Origin: Streptococcus parasanguinis | Lineage (GTDB): Bacteria > Bacillota > Bacilli > Lactobacillales > Streptococcaceae | Assembly: GCF_901875555.1 (NCBI RefSeq) | Contig: NZ_CABFMD010000033.1 | Coordinates: 62,001 to 126,000, forward strand | Length of the DNA: 64,000 nt | Direction of reading: 5' to 3' | In this document: piece by piece, positions 36,156-45,835 of the stretch | Layout: each line of letters begins with the position of its first letter | Position numbering within the stretch: the stretch's first letter is position 1 | Position numbers and translations under genes: made by a program | Notes under the pieces: model-generated | The model's input: only the letters and a program-made list of their open reading frames with translations | The model's database searches: none | Told to the model about the DNA's origin: nothing

Positions 36156-36250
36156 GAAAAAGCCACCGGTTTTGGTGGCTCTTATAGGGAGATTATTATG
36201 AAAAAGTTTTAGGAGTTTTATCATTCAAAGTTAGGAGGTCTTTGATGATG
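36154..36250 (-). ncRNA. CiaR-controlled small RNA (csRNA/ccn-type), copy 2
   Basis: Minus-strand ~95-nt RNA. The 5' hairpin ATCATCAAAG...CTTTGAATGAT has the loop ACCTCCTAA, complementary to Shine-Dalgarno sequences. It is followed by CTCCTAAAACTTTTTC and a terminator AGCCACC/GGTGGCT with a T tract. The sequence is close to copy 1, especially from CTTTTTCATAATAATCTCCC on. The 5' end is inferred from the promoter. Confidence 0.85.
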
Positions 36251-36255
36251 GTATT

Positions 36256-36288
36256 AGTATACGATAGGAAGCTTAAACTTTCCTTATA
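36256..36288 (-). promoter_or_regulatory. CiaR-type promoter of small RNA 2
   Basis: Minus strand: TATAAG-N5-TTTAAG, then 10 nt, then TATACT. Spacing is identical to copy 1. Confidence 0.8.
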
Positions 36289-36307
36289 GTTTTTCTAAAA
36301 ATTTTTT

Positions 36308-36375
36308 TCGTGAAAAAGAGGAGGTCCCAAGCAAGAATTTCACATCCTTGTTTGGCCACTCCCCTTTCCTCTTTA
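36308..36375 (-). terminator. Terminator of the galM/bga operon
   Basis: Minus-strand AGAGG...CCAAACAAG pairs with CTTGCTTGG...CCTCT, followed by five Ts. Confidence 0.75.
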
Positions 36376-37413
36376 TTTCTTAGCGATGGCATGGTAGCTG
36401 GTCTTGCTGGTGAAGACTTGACCTGCTCTCAAGATGACCTTTTCAACTTGATCGCTATGAATGGCATCTGGCACTGTTTGAAATTCTAGCGCCAAGCCAT
36501 TGTGCTGAACCATTGGTTGGCCTTGCAGACGAACGGTTTCATCTACGAAATTGGCTGAATACACCACCAAGGCTGAGGTTTCTGACTTGAAGGTCAAGAA
36601 ACGTCCAGAGGGCTGATGGTAAAGAAAACCGGCATTTTCATGTCCTTCTGGAAGAGCAAATGGATGGTCTAATCCTTCTACCAGGCGAATTTGCGGATCA
36701 GAGTCTTTAAAAAGATCCTCCAAGAGCATAGCTTGATAGAGATGCTGAACAACCGGGCTTTCTCTATCCACGGCCTGAAGAGGGACGCCGTCCGGATGGA
36801 TAGGGTAAAGCCCTTGATGGTTGATCTGAAAGACATGGTCATTAATCGGCTGGGTGAAGTTCCCAGATAGGTTGAAATAGCTGTGGTTGGTCGGATTGAC
36901 CAAGGTGTCTTGATCCGTTTCTACTCGATAGTCAATCTCTAGTTCACCATCTTCCGTCAAACCATAGGTTACCCAGATCTTGAGATTTCCAGGGAAACCG
37001 CCGGTCCCATCCGCCCGCTCTGTATAGAGAGTGATTTCCTGATCCGTTACCGACTCCACGCTAAACAAGGCGCTGTCCCAACCAGTCGATCCACTGTGGT
37101 TGCAGTTGGCACCGTTATTAGCTTCTAAGTAATAGGTCTCTCCATTGAGTTCAAAACTGGCCCCTGCTATCCGGCCTGCTACTGGGCCAATACTAGCCCC
37201 ATATTTAGGGCTGTTGCCTACATATTCTTCAAAGCGATCAAAGCCTAGGATAATATTAGCAAACCGGTCTTCTTTATCAGGTGTCACATATTCTAAAATC
37301 GTCGCCCCATAAGTCATGACAGACAATTGATAACCTAGGTCATTTTCGAAGCGATAAGCACGAACTTCTTGATTCTGCCATTCCCCAAACACGCTTTCTT
37401 GATACTGTTTCAC
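36373..37413 (-). CDS. galM: Aldose 1-epimerase (mutarotase)
   Basis: 346 residues. It interconverts alpha and beta galactose. Family motifs are GRIAGASFELNGETYYLEANNGANCNHSG and NPTNHSYFNLSG with its catalytic His, and the Glu is in LALEFQT. I chose GTG 37413 because AGGAGAAGG precedes it; the ATG 10 codons earlier has no RBS. It is the last gene of the bga operon, as in pneumococcus. Confidence 0.93.
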   Translation of the reverse strand: MKQYQESVFGEWQNQEVRAYRFENDLGYQLSVMTYGATILEYVTPDKEDRFANIILGFDRFEEYVGNSPKYGASIGPVAGRIAGASFELNGETYYLEANNGANCNHSGSTGWDSALFSVESVTDQEITLYTERADGTGGFPGNLKIWVTYGLTEDGELEIDYRVETDQDTLVNPTNHSYFNLSGNFTQPINDHVFQINHQGLYPIHPDGVPLQAVDRESPVVQHLYQAMLLEDLFKDSDPQIRLVEGLDHPFALPEGHENAGFLYHQPSGRFLTFKSETSALVVYSANFVDETVRLQGQPMVQHNGLALEFQTVPDAIHSDQVEKVILRAGQVFTSKTSYHAIAKK

Positions 37414-37494
37414 AAACCTTCTCCTCTCACTGTTTTTCTCCATTGTATCAGTTTTACAAAAAGAAGCACTCCACTTTTTATAGAAAATTAGTGG

Positions 37495-38664
37495 CTATTT
37501 TTTATGAAATGGATGAATGATCACTCCTTGCACAACCCGATTGACGGTACCAGTCGGTGATGGTGTGTCTGGGCGATTTTGCACCTTGAGCGAAGTCAAG
37601 AGAGAAATCAATTGACCGTAGATAATGTAAGGGAAGGCACGGTAAATATCTAGGGAGTCTGCAGAAGCTTTTACTAAGACCTCCCGTACATGATCGATTT
37701 CAGGCGCTTGATCTGTCAAAAGGACGACTTGACGGGCAATCCGATCCCCTGCCACTTCTCGTACCAAGTCTAAATCATACTGACGCGTATAAGGATCGAT
37801 GGATCCAAAGACCAATACAAGGGTATCTTCACTGATCAACGATTTCGGACCGTGACGGAAACCAACAGGACTCTCGTACATGGTTGCGATTTTGCCTGCT
37901 GTTAATTCCAAAATCTTGAGCTGGGCTTCATGGGCTAGACCAAAGAAAGGTCCTGCCCCCAGATAGATCACGCGCTCGAAGTCTAAATCTACAACTTCCT
38001 TGACTGCTTGATCACTGGCTAGTACCTGTTCAGACAGACGAATCAACTCCTCAACCCGTTTTTTCTTGGTTTCTTCCTCACTCGGATCAAAGACCAAGAG
38101 GGCTGTCAGGAGCATAGAGGTAAAGCTCGAAGTCATAGCAAAGCCGGCATCATTGGTTTCTTTAGGTTGGAGAAGTAAGAGATTGCGCTCATCCCCGTGC
38201 GCCTGGAGGGCTAATTGCCCTTCCTCTGCACAGGTGATGGTGACTTGGTAAAGATCCTCCACTAAGTCTTTGGCTAAGTCTACCGTTGCAACACTTTCTG
38301 GGGAATTGCCACTTCGGGCAAAAGAAACCAGAACCGTTGGAACCTCTTTTTTCAAGTAGGTTTGGGGATGGGCTACAATATCTGTTGTCGCAATGGATTG
38401 GAAATTCCAGTGGCGTTCATCCTGCACTTCCTGCAAATACGAAACCAAGGTATCCCCCACATAAGCAGAGGTTCCCGCTCCAGTCAAGATGACCTTGATG
38501 TAGGCATGCTCTTGGCCAATCTTATCTAAGAAAGCTTTTATTTCCGCTTGTCTTTCTTGGTACAAGCGAGCTGTTTCCTTCCAAACTGCTGGTTGTTGGT
38601 AGATCTCACGCGTGGTGATCTCTGCTCCTAGCTCCTGCAAGTCTTCTTTTGTATAGTCTAACAT
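37495..38664 (-). CDS. agaS: AgaS-family sugar isomerase (double SIS)
   Basis: 389 residues with two SIS domains (ILTGAGTSAYVGDTL; VIYLGAGPFFGLAHEAQLK) and the signature ESPVGFRHGPKSL. Family members deaminate or isomerise amino-sugar phosphates such as galactosamine-6-P. It acts on products brought in by the adjacent PTS. Confidence 0.92.
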   Translation of the reverse strand: MLDYTKEDLQELGAEITTREIYQQPAVWKETARLYQERQAEIKAFLDKIGQEHAYIKVILTGAGTSAYVGDTLVSYLQEVQDERHWNFQSIATTDIVAHPQTYLKKEVPTVLVSFARSGNSPESVATVDLAKDLVEDLYQVTITCAEEGQLALQAHGDERNLLLLQPKETNDAGFAMTSSFTSMLLTALLVFDPSEEETKKKRVEELIRLSEQVLASDQAVKEVVDLDFERVIYLGAGPFFGLAHEAQLKILELTAGKIATMYESPVGFRHGPKSLISEDTLVLVFGSIDPYTRQYDLDLVREVAGDRIARQVVLLTDQAPEIDHVREVLVKASADSLDIYRAFPYIIYGQLISLLTSLKVQNRPDTPSPTGTVNRVVQGVIIHPFHKK

Positions 38665-38747
38665 AGAACCTGTTGTTCCTTTCTACAATCTAACGTTGAT
38701 AAATGGGAAAGGAGCCTGAGATGATACTCCCAGACTCCCCTACCAAC

Positions 38748-39152
38748 CTACTCATCTTCATCATCATCAAGGTTTGACAAGAGGTCATTGACCTTGACAA
38801 TACTTTCTTTTGCACGTTCCGGATAGTTGCCCTCACTACCAATCAGACTGCTATTGATGAATTCAATCACCATCGGAAGATTCATCCCTGCGTATAAGTC
38901 AATCGCACGTCCTTCAAGGATCAAGCGGCTCACAGTGTTGCAAGGAGTCCCTCCTAATAGATCTGCAAATACAATATAGTCTTCTAGGCCTTGAACTGTT
39001 GCTTCAAATTTAGCAGTAAAGTCTTCTGGCCCTTCTTCTGGTAAGAGTGCAACCGTATGGATGTTTTCTTGTGGCCCCATAATCATTTCTGTACTGGCTT
39101 TGAGCTCTTCACAGAAGCGACCATGACTGACCAATACTAACTGTTTTGCCAT
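38748..39152 (-). CDS. gadF: PTS mannose-family EIIA
   Basis: 134 residues. The phosphorylated His10 is in VLVSHGRF. LFADLLGGTPCN is the family hallmark. It passes phosphate from HPr to EIIB. It follows the EIID gene by 11 bp. Gene naming follows the pneumococcal bgaC operon (gadVWEF). Confidence 0.93.
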   Translation of the reverse strand: MAKQLVLVSHGRFCEELKASTEMIMGPQENIHTVALLPEEGPEDFTAKFEATVQGLEDYIVFADLLGGTPCNTVSRLILEGRAIDLYAGMNLPMVIEFINSSLIGSEGNYPERAKESIVKVNDLLSNLDDDEDE

Positions 39153-39163
39153 ACACTACTCCA

Positions 39164-39982
39164 TTATGCCATTCCAAAGAAGAAGTGGCCAAATGCTGAG
39201 AATGCGATTGCTGCAAGGATGATGAGCAAGATAGCTTTTGTAGAGTTCATACCCTTACGTCCAAGCAACCAGTAGATTACACCGGTGATGATAGCTGGTA
39301 CCAAACGTGGGAAGATAAGGTTGAGCATATCTTGAATTTCAATCGCTTTGTCCCCAATGTGTGGAGTCCAAGAAACTTCAACACCAATCATGCTGGCAAT
39401 CAAGGCACCAACCATGAAGATACCCAGAACGGCAGCTGCATCGATCAAAGCTGTCAAGGTACTTTGCATGTTGTTGATGAGGTTAACCCCTTCTTTATAG
39501 GCAAATTCCAATTGTTTCCAACGGAAAATGTCATAAGCAACTGCCACAGCGATCCACAAGAAGATACCGGCTGGGTTTCCTGCAACAGCCAAAGTTGCTG
39601 CGATTGAACCCATAATAGCTGGAACCAAGGAACCAAAGATTGAGTCCCCAAGAGGAGCGAATGGTCCCATGAGACCTGTCTTGATCCCGTTAACAGCGTC
39701 TTTTGATTTCACACCATCTTTTTCTTCCATTGCAAGGTCAAAACCGGCAATAATGGTGTGGAAGAATGGAGAAGTATTGAAGAATTGAGTATGAACTTTC
39801 ATCATTTCCTTCAATTCAGGAGTGCCATCTCCATACATTTTCCGCAATTGTGGTAACAGCATGTATAGGTAACCGGAAGCCTGCATCCGTTCGTAGTTCC
39901 AACCCAATTGGAAGGTGAAGAGGCTCCGTTTGTTGATTTGTTTAAAATCTTCTTTTGTTAGTTTGTAATTAGAATTCGTCAT
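39164..39982 (-). CDS. gadE: PTS mannose-family EIID
   Basis: 272 residues. Membrane subunit with NYERMQASGYLYMLLPQL and LMGPFAPLGDSIFGSLVPA. It forms the sugar channel with EIIC. I chose the ATG at 39982; a TTG two codons earlier is also open. It overlaps the EIIC gene by 14 bp. Confidence 0.93.
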   Translation of the reverse strand: MTNSNYKLTKEDFKQINKRSLFTFQLGWNYERMQASGYLYMLLPQLRKMYGDGTPELKEMMKVHTQFFNTSPFFHTIIAGFDLAMEEKDGVKSKDAVNGIKTGLMGPFAPLGDSIFGSLVPAIMGSIAATLAVAGNPAGIFLWIAVAVAYDIFRWKQLEFAYKEGVNLINNMQSTLTALIDAAAVLGIFMVGALIASMIGVEVSWTPHIGDKAIEIQDMLNLIFPRLVPAIITGVIYWLLGRKGMNSTKAILLIILAAIAFSAFGHFFFGMA

Positions 39983-40883
39983 CTTCAATTTCCCCGCTTT
40001 CTGATTCAGTTACTGGAGCAGCAACGACTGTACGTTGACTGTTTTTGAAGTGTTGTACTGCAAGGAAGATACCGATGATGGCAACCCCAATCATAGATAC
40101 ACTCTTGAAGTTGTTAACAAAAGTAATAGCTTGTTCTTTTGGAAGTTTAGCGAACACTTCAGAACCAACAATGCTAGACACTGCAGTACCAAGGCTTTGA
40201 ACATTGCTATAAAGCACTGTCAACATAGCTGTCAAACCAAAGCCAAGTGCTAAGTAGTGAAGGTTACGACGAACAGGAAGGTAACGAAGCAAGATCGCAA
40301 ATCCAAGACCTGGAAGCATTTGACCTGCAAGTTTCAGACCGTTTGCCAACCATTGTACATTAGCAAGACCTGTAACAACAGTTTCTACGAAAGATCCACC
40401 ATAAGCAAGCGCGAAGAAAACTGGGAGAGCTCGAGAAAGAGCCCAAGGAATCGCTCCAAGAAGGTAGTTGCGTTCGATACCTTTGTAGTCAAAGCGGTTG
40501 ATTGCAGCATCTACACGGTGAGCGAAGTAAGTTGTAGTCATACGACCAAGAATATCAAAGTAGGTCAACAAAGTTGCTACCGGCACAGCGATTGTAGCAA
40601 TAGCAAGCTCTGGATCAATCCCTTTCGCTACTGAGAAGGCAGTCGCAAGAACGGCACCAGAAGTGGCGTCAATACGAGAAGCTCCACCGAAAGTACCAAC
40701 ACCGAGCACGGTCAATTGAAGAGAAGCTCCGATAAATAGACCTGTCTTTAAATCTCCCATGACAAGTCCTGTAATAAAACCAGCAAAGACTGGTGATCCT
40801 GCTGATGAAACAATCGTCAACTCATCACAGATTTGATAAGCTGAGTACAAAGTAAGTAGTAAAATTTGCCACCATTGTATCAT
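39969..40883 (-). CDS. gadW: PTS mannose-family EIIC
   Basis: 304 residues, about eight or more TM segments. GGLMGD-type motif present as ITGLVMGDLKTGLFIGASLQL. Sugar-translocating subunit, probably for galactose-containing products of BgaC. A polar acidic tail (ESESGEIEDDEF) ends it. Confidence 0.92.
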   Translation of the reverse strand: MIQWWQILLLTLYSAYQICDELTIVSSAGSPVFAGFITGLVMGDLKTGLFIGASLQLTVLGVGTFGGASRIDATSGAVLATAFSVAKGIDPELAIATIAVPVATLLTYFDILGRMTTTYFAHRVDAAINRFDYKGIERNYLLGAIPWALSRALPVFFALAYGGSFVETVVTGLANVQWLANGLKLAGQMLPGLGFAILLRYLPVRRNLHYLALGFGLTAMLTVLYSNVQSLGTAVSSIVGSEVFAKLPKEQAITFVNNFKSVSMIGVAIIGIFLAVQHFKNSQRTVVAAPVTESESGEIEDDEF

Positions 40884-40922
40884 GACAATTTCCTCCTAAA
40901 ATTTTTCTTTTTTATTTATAAA

Positions 40923-41399
40923 CTATTTGAGCAACTTCAAGAAGTCTTCAACTGAATCATTTGGAACCATTTGAGCAGTTAGCTTAACTCCTTTTTCAGC
41001 TAGCTTGTGGAAAGCTTCCACATCAGCATCCACAACATTGATCGAACGGGTAATCGCACGCGTCTCATCGGATTGAGACATGTTGCCGACATTCAGCGTT
41101 TCGAGCTGAACTCCTGCTTCGATCAAACGAAGGAAACGATCTGGTTTGCGAGCTACGATAAAGAGTCGTTGGCTATCATATTTTCCAGCCAGGATATTTT
41201 CCGCAGCCTTTGCGACTGGCAAGATACTGAGTTTAACACCAGGTGGTGTCGCTAGTTTCAAGCCACTTTTTTCGATATCATTTTGAGCGACTTCATCATC
41301 GATCACCATGATACGCGAAACATTTAGTTTGGTAGTCCAAAGATTGGCCACCTGCCCATGGATCAAACGTCCATCGATACGGCATCCTACAATAGTCAT
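40923..41399 (-). CDS. gadV: PTS mannose-family EIIB
   Basis: 158 residues. The phosphorylated His14 is in DGRLIHGQVANLW. It carries phosphate to the incoming sugar. The start overlaps the bgaC stop by 4 bp. Confidence 0.94.
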   Translation of the reverse strand: MTIVGCRIDGRLIHGQVANLWTTKLNVSRIMVIDDEVAQNDIEKSGLKLATPPGVKLSILPVAKAAENILAGKYDSQRLFIVARKPDRFLRLIEAGVQLETLNVGNMSQSDETRAITRSINVVDADVEAFHKLAEKGVKLTAQMVPNDSVEDFLKLLK

Positions 41400-43183
41400 A
41401 AGTTTTCCCCCTTTATTGTCAAAAATGTAGGTTGTTGAACAAGTTCAAGTGTCTCTTGGTAACGCCCTTCTGTTTCAAAGACGATAATGGTATTGGCGCC
41501 TTCTTTGAGAAAACCATGAGGCACATAGAGCGAGGTGGTCGGTCCGACCTCCCAGAAGCGACCGAGATTGTGGCCATTGATAAAGACGACCCCTTTCCCA
41601 AATCCTGACATATCCAGATAGGTGTCAAGGGTGTAGTCTAGCTGAAAATCATACCGGTAAAAGGCGGGAGCACCTGCCTGCCATTCCTTTGAAAAATCGA
41701 GCCGACTGATATCTTGTAAATCCAGAGGGTAGTGCTTCCAATGGAGGTGAAAATGCAAATCTACACAAACACCTGTGCGAATGCCCTTGTGCTGGCTATC
41801 AGCTAAGAGCTTGTGCCCATAGTTGACACGACCCATATTTTCAATCAAGATCTTTAAGTTCGTAACCGCTTTCTTTTTTCCTTTGATAAAAAGATCCTCA
41901 CCGATCTCTGTCTGGTATTGCGTTGCCAGATGATGATCATTCACGTACACCTGCGCCCGGTCTCGACCATCGATGATCCGGAGTCTCTCCTCCGGCGCAT
42001 CCATTTCAACATCTGTCTCATACAAGAGATAGCCAGTATGTTGGCCCAGCTCTTCCATCCGTTTTGGATAGAGACTGGTTTCGACCTGAGCCAAATTGTC
42101 CAGATTCTCAAAAAGACTGGTTTTGGCTGACAGTTGCAAGCTTTGTTCCGGCAAACATTCTTTGATGAGCGGTTCTTGCTGTGGGTATTCCGGATAATAG
42201 GTCGCCATCATTTTTTGAATAGCATAATATTTCTCTGTAGGATTCCCCTGCTCATTAAGCAAAGCTCCATAGTCATAGGAAGTTACCTGTGGCAAATCGA
42301 GCGTTCCCCGAGCTGAGCAACCATTCATGAAGCCGAAATTAGTTCCGCCATGAAACATATAGAGATTGATGGAACCAAGCTCCAAGACCTCATGTACAGC
42401 TTCTGCCAATTCCTCTGGGTCCCTTCGAATCACGGGTTCCTTCCAGCGGGTAAACCAGCCTTCCCAGAATTCCATACACATCAAGGGCCATTTCTTGCCA
42501 TATTCGTCAAAGAATTCCTGCATTTGGCCAAAGTTATAGGCCGCTTTGGACCCGAAGTTTCCCGTCACGAAGAGATCTTCTTCGATCAAGGTTCCTGCTC
42601 TTAGCGTTGCTCGCCATGGACCATCTGATGTAAAGAGGGGACAGGTCACACCTTTTTTCTTCATCAAATCCCGAATGGCACGAAGATAATCCTTGTCCTC
42701 TCCATAAGAGCCGTATTCATTTTCCACCTGCATCATAAGGATTGGACCACCCTGATCCACTTGGTAGGGTGTCAACACCCCAAGCAAGCGATCGTAATAG
42801 CGATCCACTGCTTCGATAAAGGCTGGATCTGATGATCGGATGCGCAGGTCTTCTTCTAAGAGCCAGGCTGGCAATCCACCAAATTCCCACTCTGCACAAA
42901 TAAAGGGTGACGGCCTTACGATCATGTAAAGTCCCAGGGACTGGGCTGTTTGGATGAAACGCTCTAGATCCAATCGACCACTAAAGTCGAACTCCCCCTT
43001 TTGGGGTTCATGCGCGTTCCACGGGACATAAGTCTCAACCGTGTTAAAGCCTAAGGCCTTTAGATTATACAAGGAATGATACCAGTCTGCTGGATCAATT
43101 CGGAAATAATGAATCGCTCCAGATAAAATCTTAAAGGGTTGACCGTTTAAATAGAAAGTATCTCGAATCTCAAAAACTCCCAT
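41396..43183 (-). CDS. bgaC: Beta-galactosidase, GH35
   Basis: 595 residues. The GH35 acid/base Glu is in QVENEYGSYG and the nucleophile Glu in CMEFWEGWF. There is no signal peptide or LPXTG anchor. Pneumococcal BgaC releases terminal beta-1,3-galactose and is surface-associated despite lacking a signal, so the location here is open. It is the first gene of the operon. Confidence 0.95.
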   Translation of the reverse strand: MGVFEIRDTFYLNGQPFKILSGAIHYFRIDPADWYHSLYNLKALGFNTVETYVPWNAHEPQKGEFDFSGRLDLERFIQTAQSLGLYMIVRPSPFICAEWEFGGLPAWLLEEDLRIRSSDPAFIEAVDRYYDRLLGVLTPYQVDQGGPILMMQVENEYGSYGEDKDYLRAIRDLMKKKGVTCPLFTSDGPWRATLRAGTLIEEDLFVTGNFGSKAAYNFGQMQEFFDEYGKKWPLMCMEFWEGWFTRWKEPVIRRDPEELAEAVHEVLELGSINLYMFHGGTNFGFMNGCSARGTLDLPQVTSYDYGALLNEQGNPTEKYYAIQKMMATYYPEYPQQEPLIKECLPEQSLQLSAKTSLFENLDNLAQVETSLYPKRMEELGQHTGYLLYETDVEMDAPEERLRIIDGRDRAQVYVNDHHLATQYQTEIGEDLFIKGKKKAVTNLKILIENMGRVNYGHKLLADSQHKGIRTGVCVDLHFHLHWKHYPLDLQDISRLDFSKEWQAGAPAFYRYDFQLDYTLDTYLDMSGFGKGVVFINGHNLGRFWEVGPTTSLYVPHGFLKEGANTIIVFETEGRYQETLELVQQPTFLTIKGENL

Positions 43184-43223
43184 AAGCTCCCCTCTTTCTT
43201 ATATGTAACCATTTTCACTTATT

Positions 43224-43252
43224 AATATAATAAATAATTTTAAAAATGTCAA
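43224..43252 (-). promoter_or_regulatory. bgaC operon promoter
   Basis: Minus strand: consensus TTGACA, 17-bp spacer, TATATT. The divergent GntR gene starts less than 70 bp away, so an operator probably lies in this segment. Confidence 0.8.
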
Positions 43253-43315
43253 CACTTTTATAAAAAATATGTTAAAATAGGGTTAAATAAGAGAAATCTA
43301 AAGAGAGGTAGCACT

Positions 43316-44032
43316 ATGGCTATTCCAAAGTACCAATATATCAAAGATGAATTGAAGCAGCAAATTATCTCAGGAAAATTTGAAAATGGAGATAAATTTT
43401 ATACTGAGGCTGAACTCATTAAAATTTACGATGTTAGCTCTATCACCGTTGTCCGTGCTTTGAACGACCTCGCTGCTGATGGCTACATTGTCCGCCAGCA
43501 AGGAAAAGGAACCTTTGTTTCGCGCGCTCGAAAACACAAACTAGTTGAGTTCTCAGACGTTGAAACCTTCCCTATCCAAAAAGCAAAAGTCAAAGTTCTC
43601 TCTATTAAACGTGGAAATACCTTGAGCATCCTAGATAAACTAGGCCTTAATCCTACGCAATTTTACTATAAGATCGAACGGATTCGCCAGACAGGGGATG
43701 ATACCTATATCTTCCACCAAACCTATGTTCCTGAACAATACATCAATCCAAACTATCCAAATTTGGAATATTATAACTCTATCTATGATCGCTTCAAAGA
43801 AGACTACCACATTCATATGAATGATGAGCACTTCGAAGAAATCAACGAAATCGTCTTTCCTACACCTAGCAAGGTCGCTAAAGTATTGAGAATCGACGAA
43901 AATTTCCCAACAGTCAAACAAGTGAAGACGACCAAGTTAGAAGCTACTGGCCAAATTCTGGAATACACGGAAACCTACAAACGCGGTGACTACTACAAGA
44001 TTAAATTCATCTCCTGTGACCGCGATCACTAA
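43316..44032 (+). CDS. bgaR: GntR/UTRA-family regulator, BgaR-like
   Basis: 238 residues. N-terminal winged HTH (about 5-70: YQYIKDELKQQIISGKF...TEAELIKIYDVSSITVVRALNDL) and C-terminal UTRA ligand domain with QTYVPEQYINPNY. It is divergent from bgaC, as in pneumococcus where BgaR represses the operon. RBS AGAGAGG. Confidence 0.9.
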   Translation: MAIPKYQYIKDELKQQIISGKFENGDKFYTEAELIKIYDVSSITVVRALNDLAADGYIVRQQGKGTFVSRARKHKLVEFSDVETFPIQKAKVKVLSIKRGNTLSILDKLGLNPTQFYYKIERIRQTGDDTYIFHQTYVPEQYINPNYPNLEYYNSIYDRFKEDYHIHMNDEHFEEINEIVFPTPSKVAKVLRIDENFPTVKQVKTTKLEATGQILEYTETYKRGDYYKIKFISCDRDH

Positions 44033-44040
44033 GAACCAAA

Positions 44041-44068
44041 AAGACTGAGAGATCTCGGTCTTTTTTAT
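44041..44068 (+). terminator. bgaR terminator
   Basis: Stem GACTGAGA/TCTCGGTC followed by TTTTTT. Confidence 0.85.
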
Positions 44069-44157
44069 AGGTCCAGTATAGCATGTAAAAAACAATTTCC
44101 AAAGACCTCTTTAAAAATATATATAATTAGTGATAGTTTGGCTATAAAAAGTTTAAA

Positions 44158-44310
44158 AAGGGAGTGGGAAAGAACTCTGTAAATTAAAAAAAGTTGAAAA
44201 GGTTCCCCAAACCTTTTCAATCTTTCCACCCCCGCACAGTTGATTAGGTCATCTTTGGAGCTTAAAATGCGAAAAAAGATACCAATCAACCACTGCGTAT
44301 TGCAGCTATT
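44158..44310. repeat. Nested hairpin element downstream of purB
   Basis: Outer arms GGAGTGGGAAAGA/TCTTTCCACCCCC enclose TTGAAAAGGTT/AACCTTTTCAA, which has seven Ts on the minus strand. A second hairpin GTTGATT/AATCAAC follows, then AGGCTGGACA/TGTCCAGCCT at about 44.33 kb. It probably ends the purB transcript. No gene is visible in this 355-bp gap. Confidence 0.7.
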
Positions 44311-44388
44311 CCTATCAAACATCAAAGGCTGGACAGTTTTTGTCCAGCCTATTTCGTCTATTTTTCAAATTCCCGTTTTTCGTTGTGA

Positions 44389-45687
44389 TTAGTCACCCAA
44401 ACCGATGCGTTCAAAGATTTCATCCACACGTTTAGTGTAGTAAGCTGGGTTGAAGATTTCGTCGATTTCTTCTTGAGTGAGGCGTGAAGTCACTTCTGGA
44501 TCGGCTTCAAGAAGTGGTTTGAAGTCTACTTGGTTATCCCATGATTGAGCTGTCTTCGGCTGAACAAGGTCGTAAGCTTGCTCACGCGTCATGCCTTTTT
44601 CAATCAAAGTCAACATGGCACGTTGGCTGAAGATGAGACCAAATGTAGAGTTCATGTTGCGTTTCATGTTTTCTGGGAAAACTGTCAAGTTCTTAACGAT
44701 ATTTCCAAAACGGTTGAGCATGTAGTCAATCAAGATGGTTGTATCTGGTGTGATGATCCGCTCAGCTGATGAGTGAGAGATATCCCGTTCATGCCAGAGT
44801 GAGACATTTTCATACGCTGTTACCATGTGACCACGGATAACACGCGCAAGACCTGTCATGTTTTCAGAACCGATAGGGTTGCGTTTGTGAGGCATTGCTG
44901 AAGAACCTTTTTGTCCTTTGGCAAAGAACTCTTCCACTTCACGTTGTTCAGATTTTTGAAGACCACGGATCTCCGTTGCCATCCGCTCGATAGAAGTTGC
45001 AATGCTAGCAAGAACTGCAAAATACTCAGCGTGAAGGTCACGAGGAAGGACCTGTGTAGAGATTTCTTGAGCACGGATACCAAGCTTATCGCAGACGTAT
45101 TTTTCAACGAATGGTGGGATGTTGGCAAAGTTCCCAACCGCACCAGAAATCTTACCAGCTTCCACACCAGCAGCCGCATGCTCGAAACGCTCGATGTTGC
45201 GCTTCATTTCGCTGTACCAAGTCGCCAATTTAAGACCAAAAGTTGTCGGCTCAGCGTGCACACCGTGGGTACGACCCATCATGATCGTAAACTTGTGTTC
45301 TTTCGCCTTGTCTGCCACGATTTTAGTGAAGTTTGCAAGGTCCTTGCGGATAATTTCATTGGCTTGCTTGTAGAGGTAACCATAGGCAGTATCGACCACG
45401 TCAGTAGAGGTCAAGCCATAATGGACCCACTTACGCTCTTCACCAAGCGTCTCAGAAACCGCACGCGTGAAAGCAACCACATCGTGACGAGTTTGCTGCT
45501 CGATTTCAAGAATACGGTCGATGTCAAAGTCCGCTTTTTCACGAATCAAAGCCACATCTTCCTTAGGGATTTCTCCCAACTCAGCCCATGCCTCGTCAGC
45601 CAAGATTTCCACCTCAAGCCAAGCACGGTATTTATTTTCTTCACTCCAAATGTTCGCCATCTCAGGGCGGCTATATCTATCAATCAT
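44389..45687 (-). CDS. purB: Adenylosuccinate lyase
   Basis: 432 residues. It acts twice in purine synthesis (SAICAR to AICAR; adenylosuccinate to AMP). Signature [16 protein letters not shown] and the catalytic-His regions [13 protein letters not shown] and [10 protein letters not shown] chose [10 protein letters not shown] after AAAGGAAA; the longer frame upstream has no RBS. Confidence 0.97.
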   Translation of the reverse strand: MIDRYSRPEMANIWSEENKYRAWLEVEILADEAWAELGEIPKEDVALIREKADFDIDRILEIEQQTRHDVVAFTRAVSETLGEERKWVHYGLTSTDVVDTAYGYLYKQANEIIRKDLANFTKIVADKAKEHKFTIMMGRTHGVHAEPTTFGLKLATWYSEMKRNIERFEHAAAGVEAGKISGAVGNFANIPPFVEKYVCDKLGIRAQEISTQVLPRDLHAEYFAVLASIATSIERMATEIRGLQKSEQREVEEFFAKGQKGSSAMPHKRNPIGSENMTGLARVIRGHMVTAYENVSLWHERDISHSSAERIITPDTTILIDYMLNRFGNIVKNLTVFPENMKRNMNSTFGLIFSQRAMLTLIEKGMTREQAYDLVQPKTAQSWDNQVDFKPLLEADPEVTSRLTQEEIDEIFNPAYYTKRVDEIFERIGLGD

Positions 45688-45835
45688 GATTTCTTTTCCT
45701 TTCTTTCGATGTTTCACATCAGCTAGCAACTGACTGTCGCTTACTCAAATTCTTCTTTCCCAATCCACACAGATGGGTAGTGATCTAGTGTATTCAAATG
45801 CGTTGACAATGAGTTGAATCATAAAACCTCCCAAA

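Noticed and set aside
44911..45726. 271-codon plus-strand frame opposite purB
   Set aside because: It is a shadow of purB, which has all expected motifs and a good RBS; no RBS or family match for the reverse frame.
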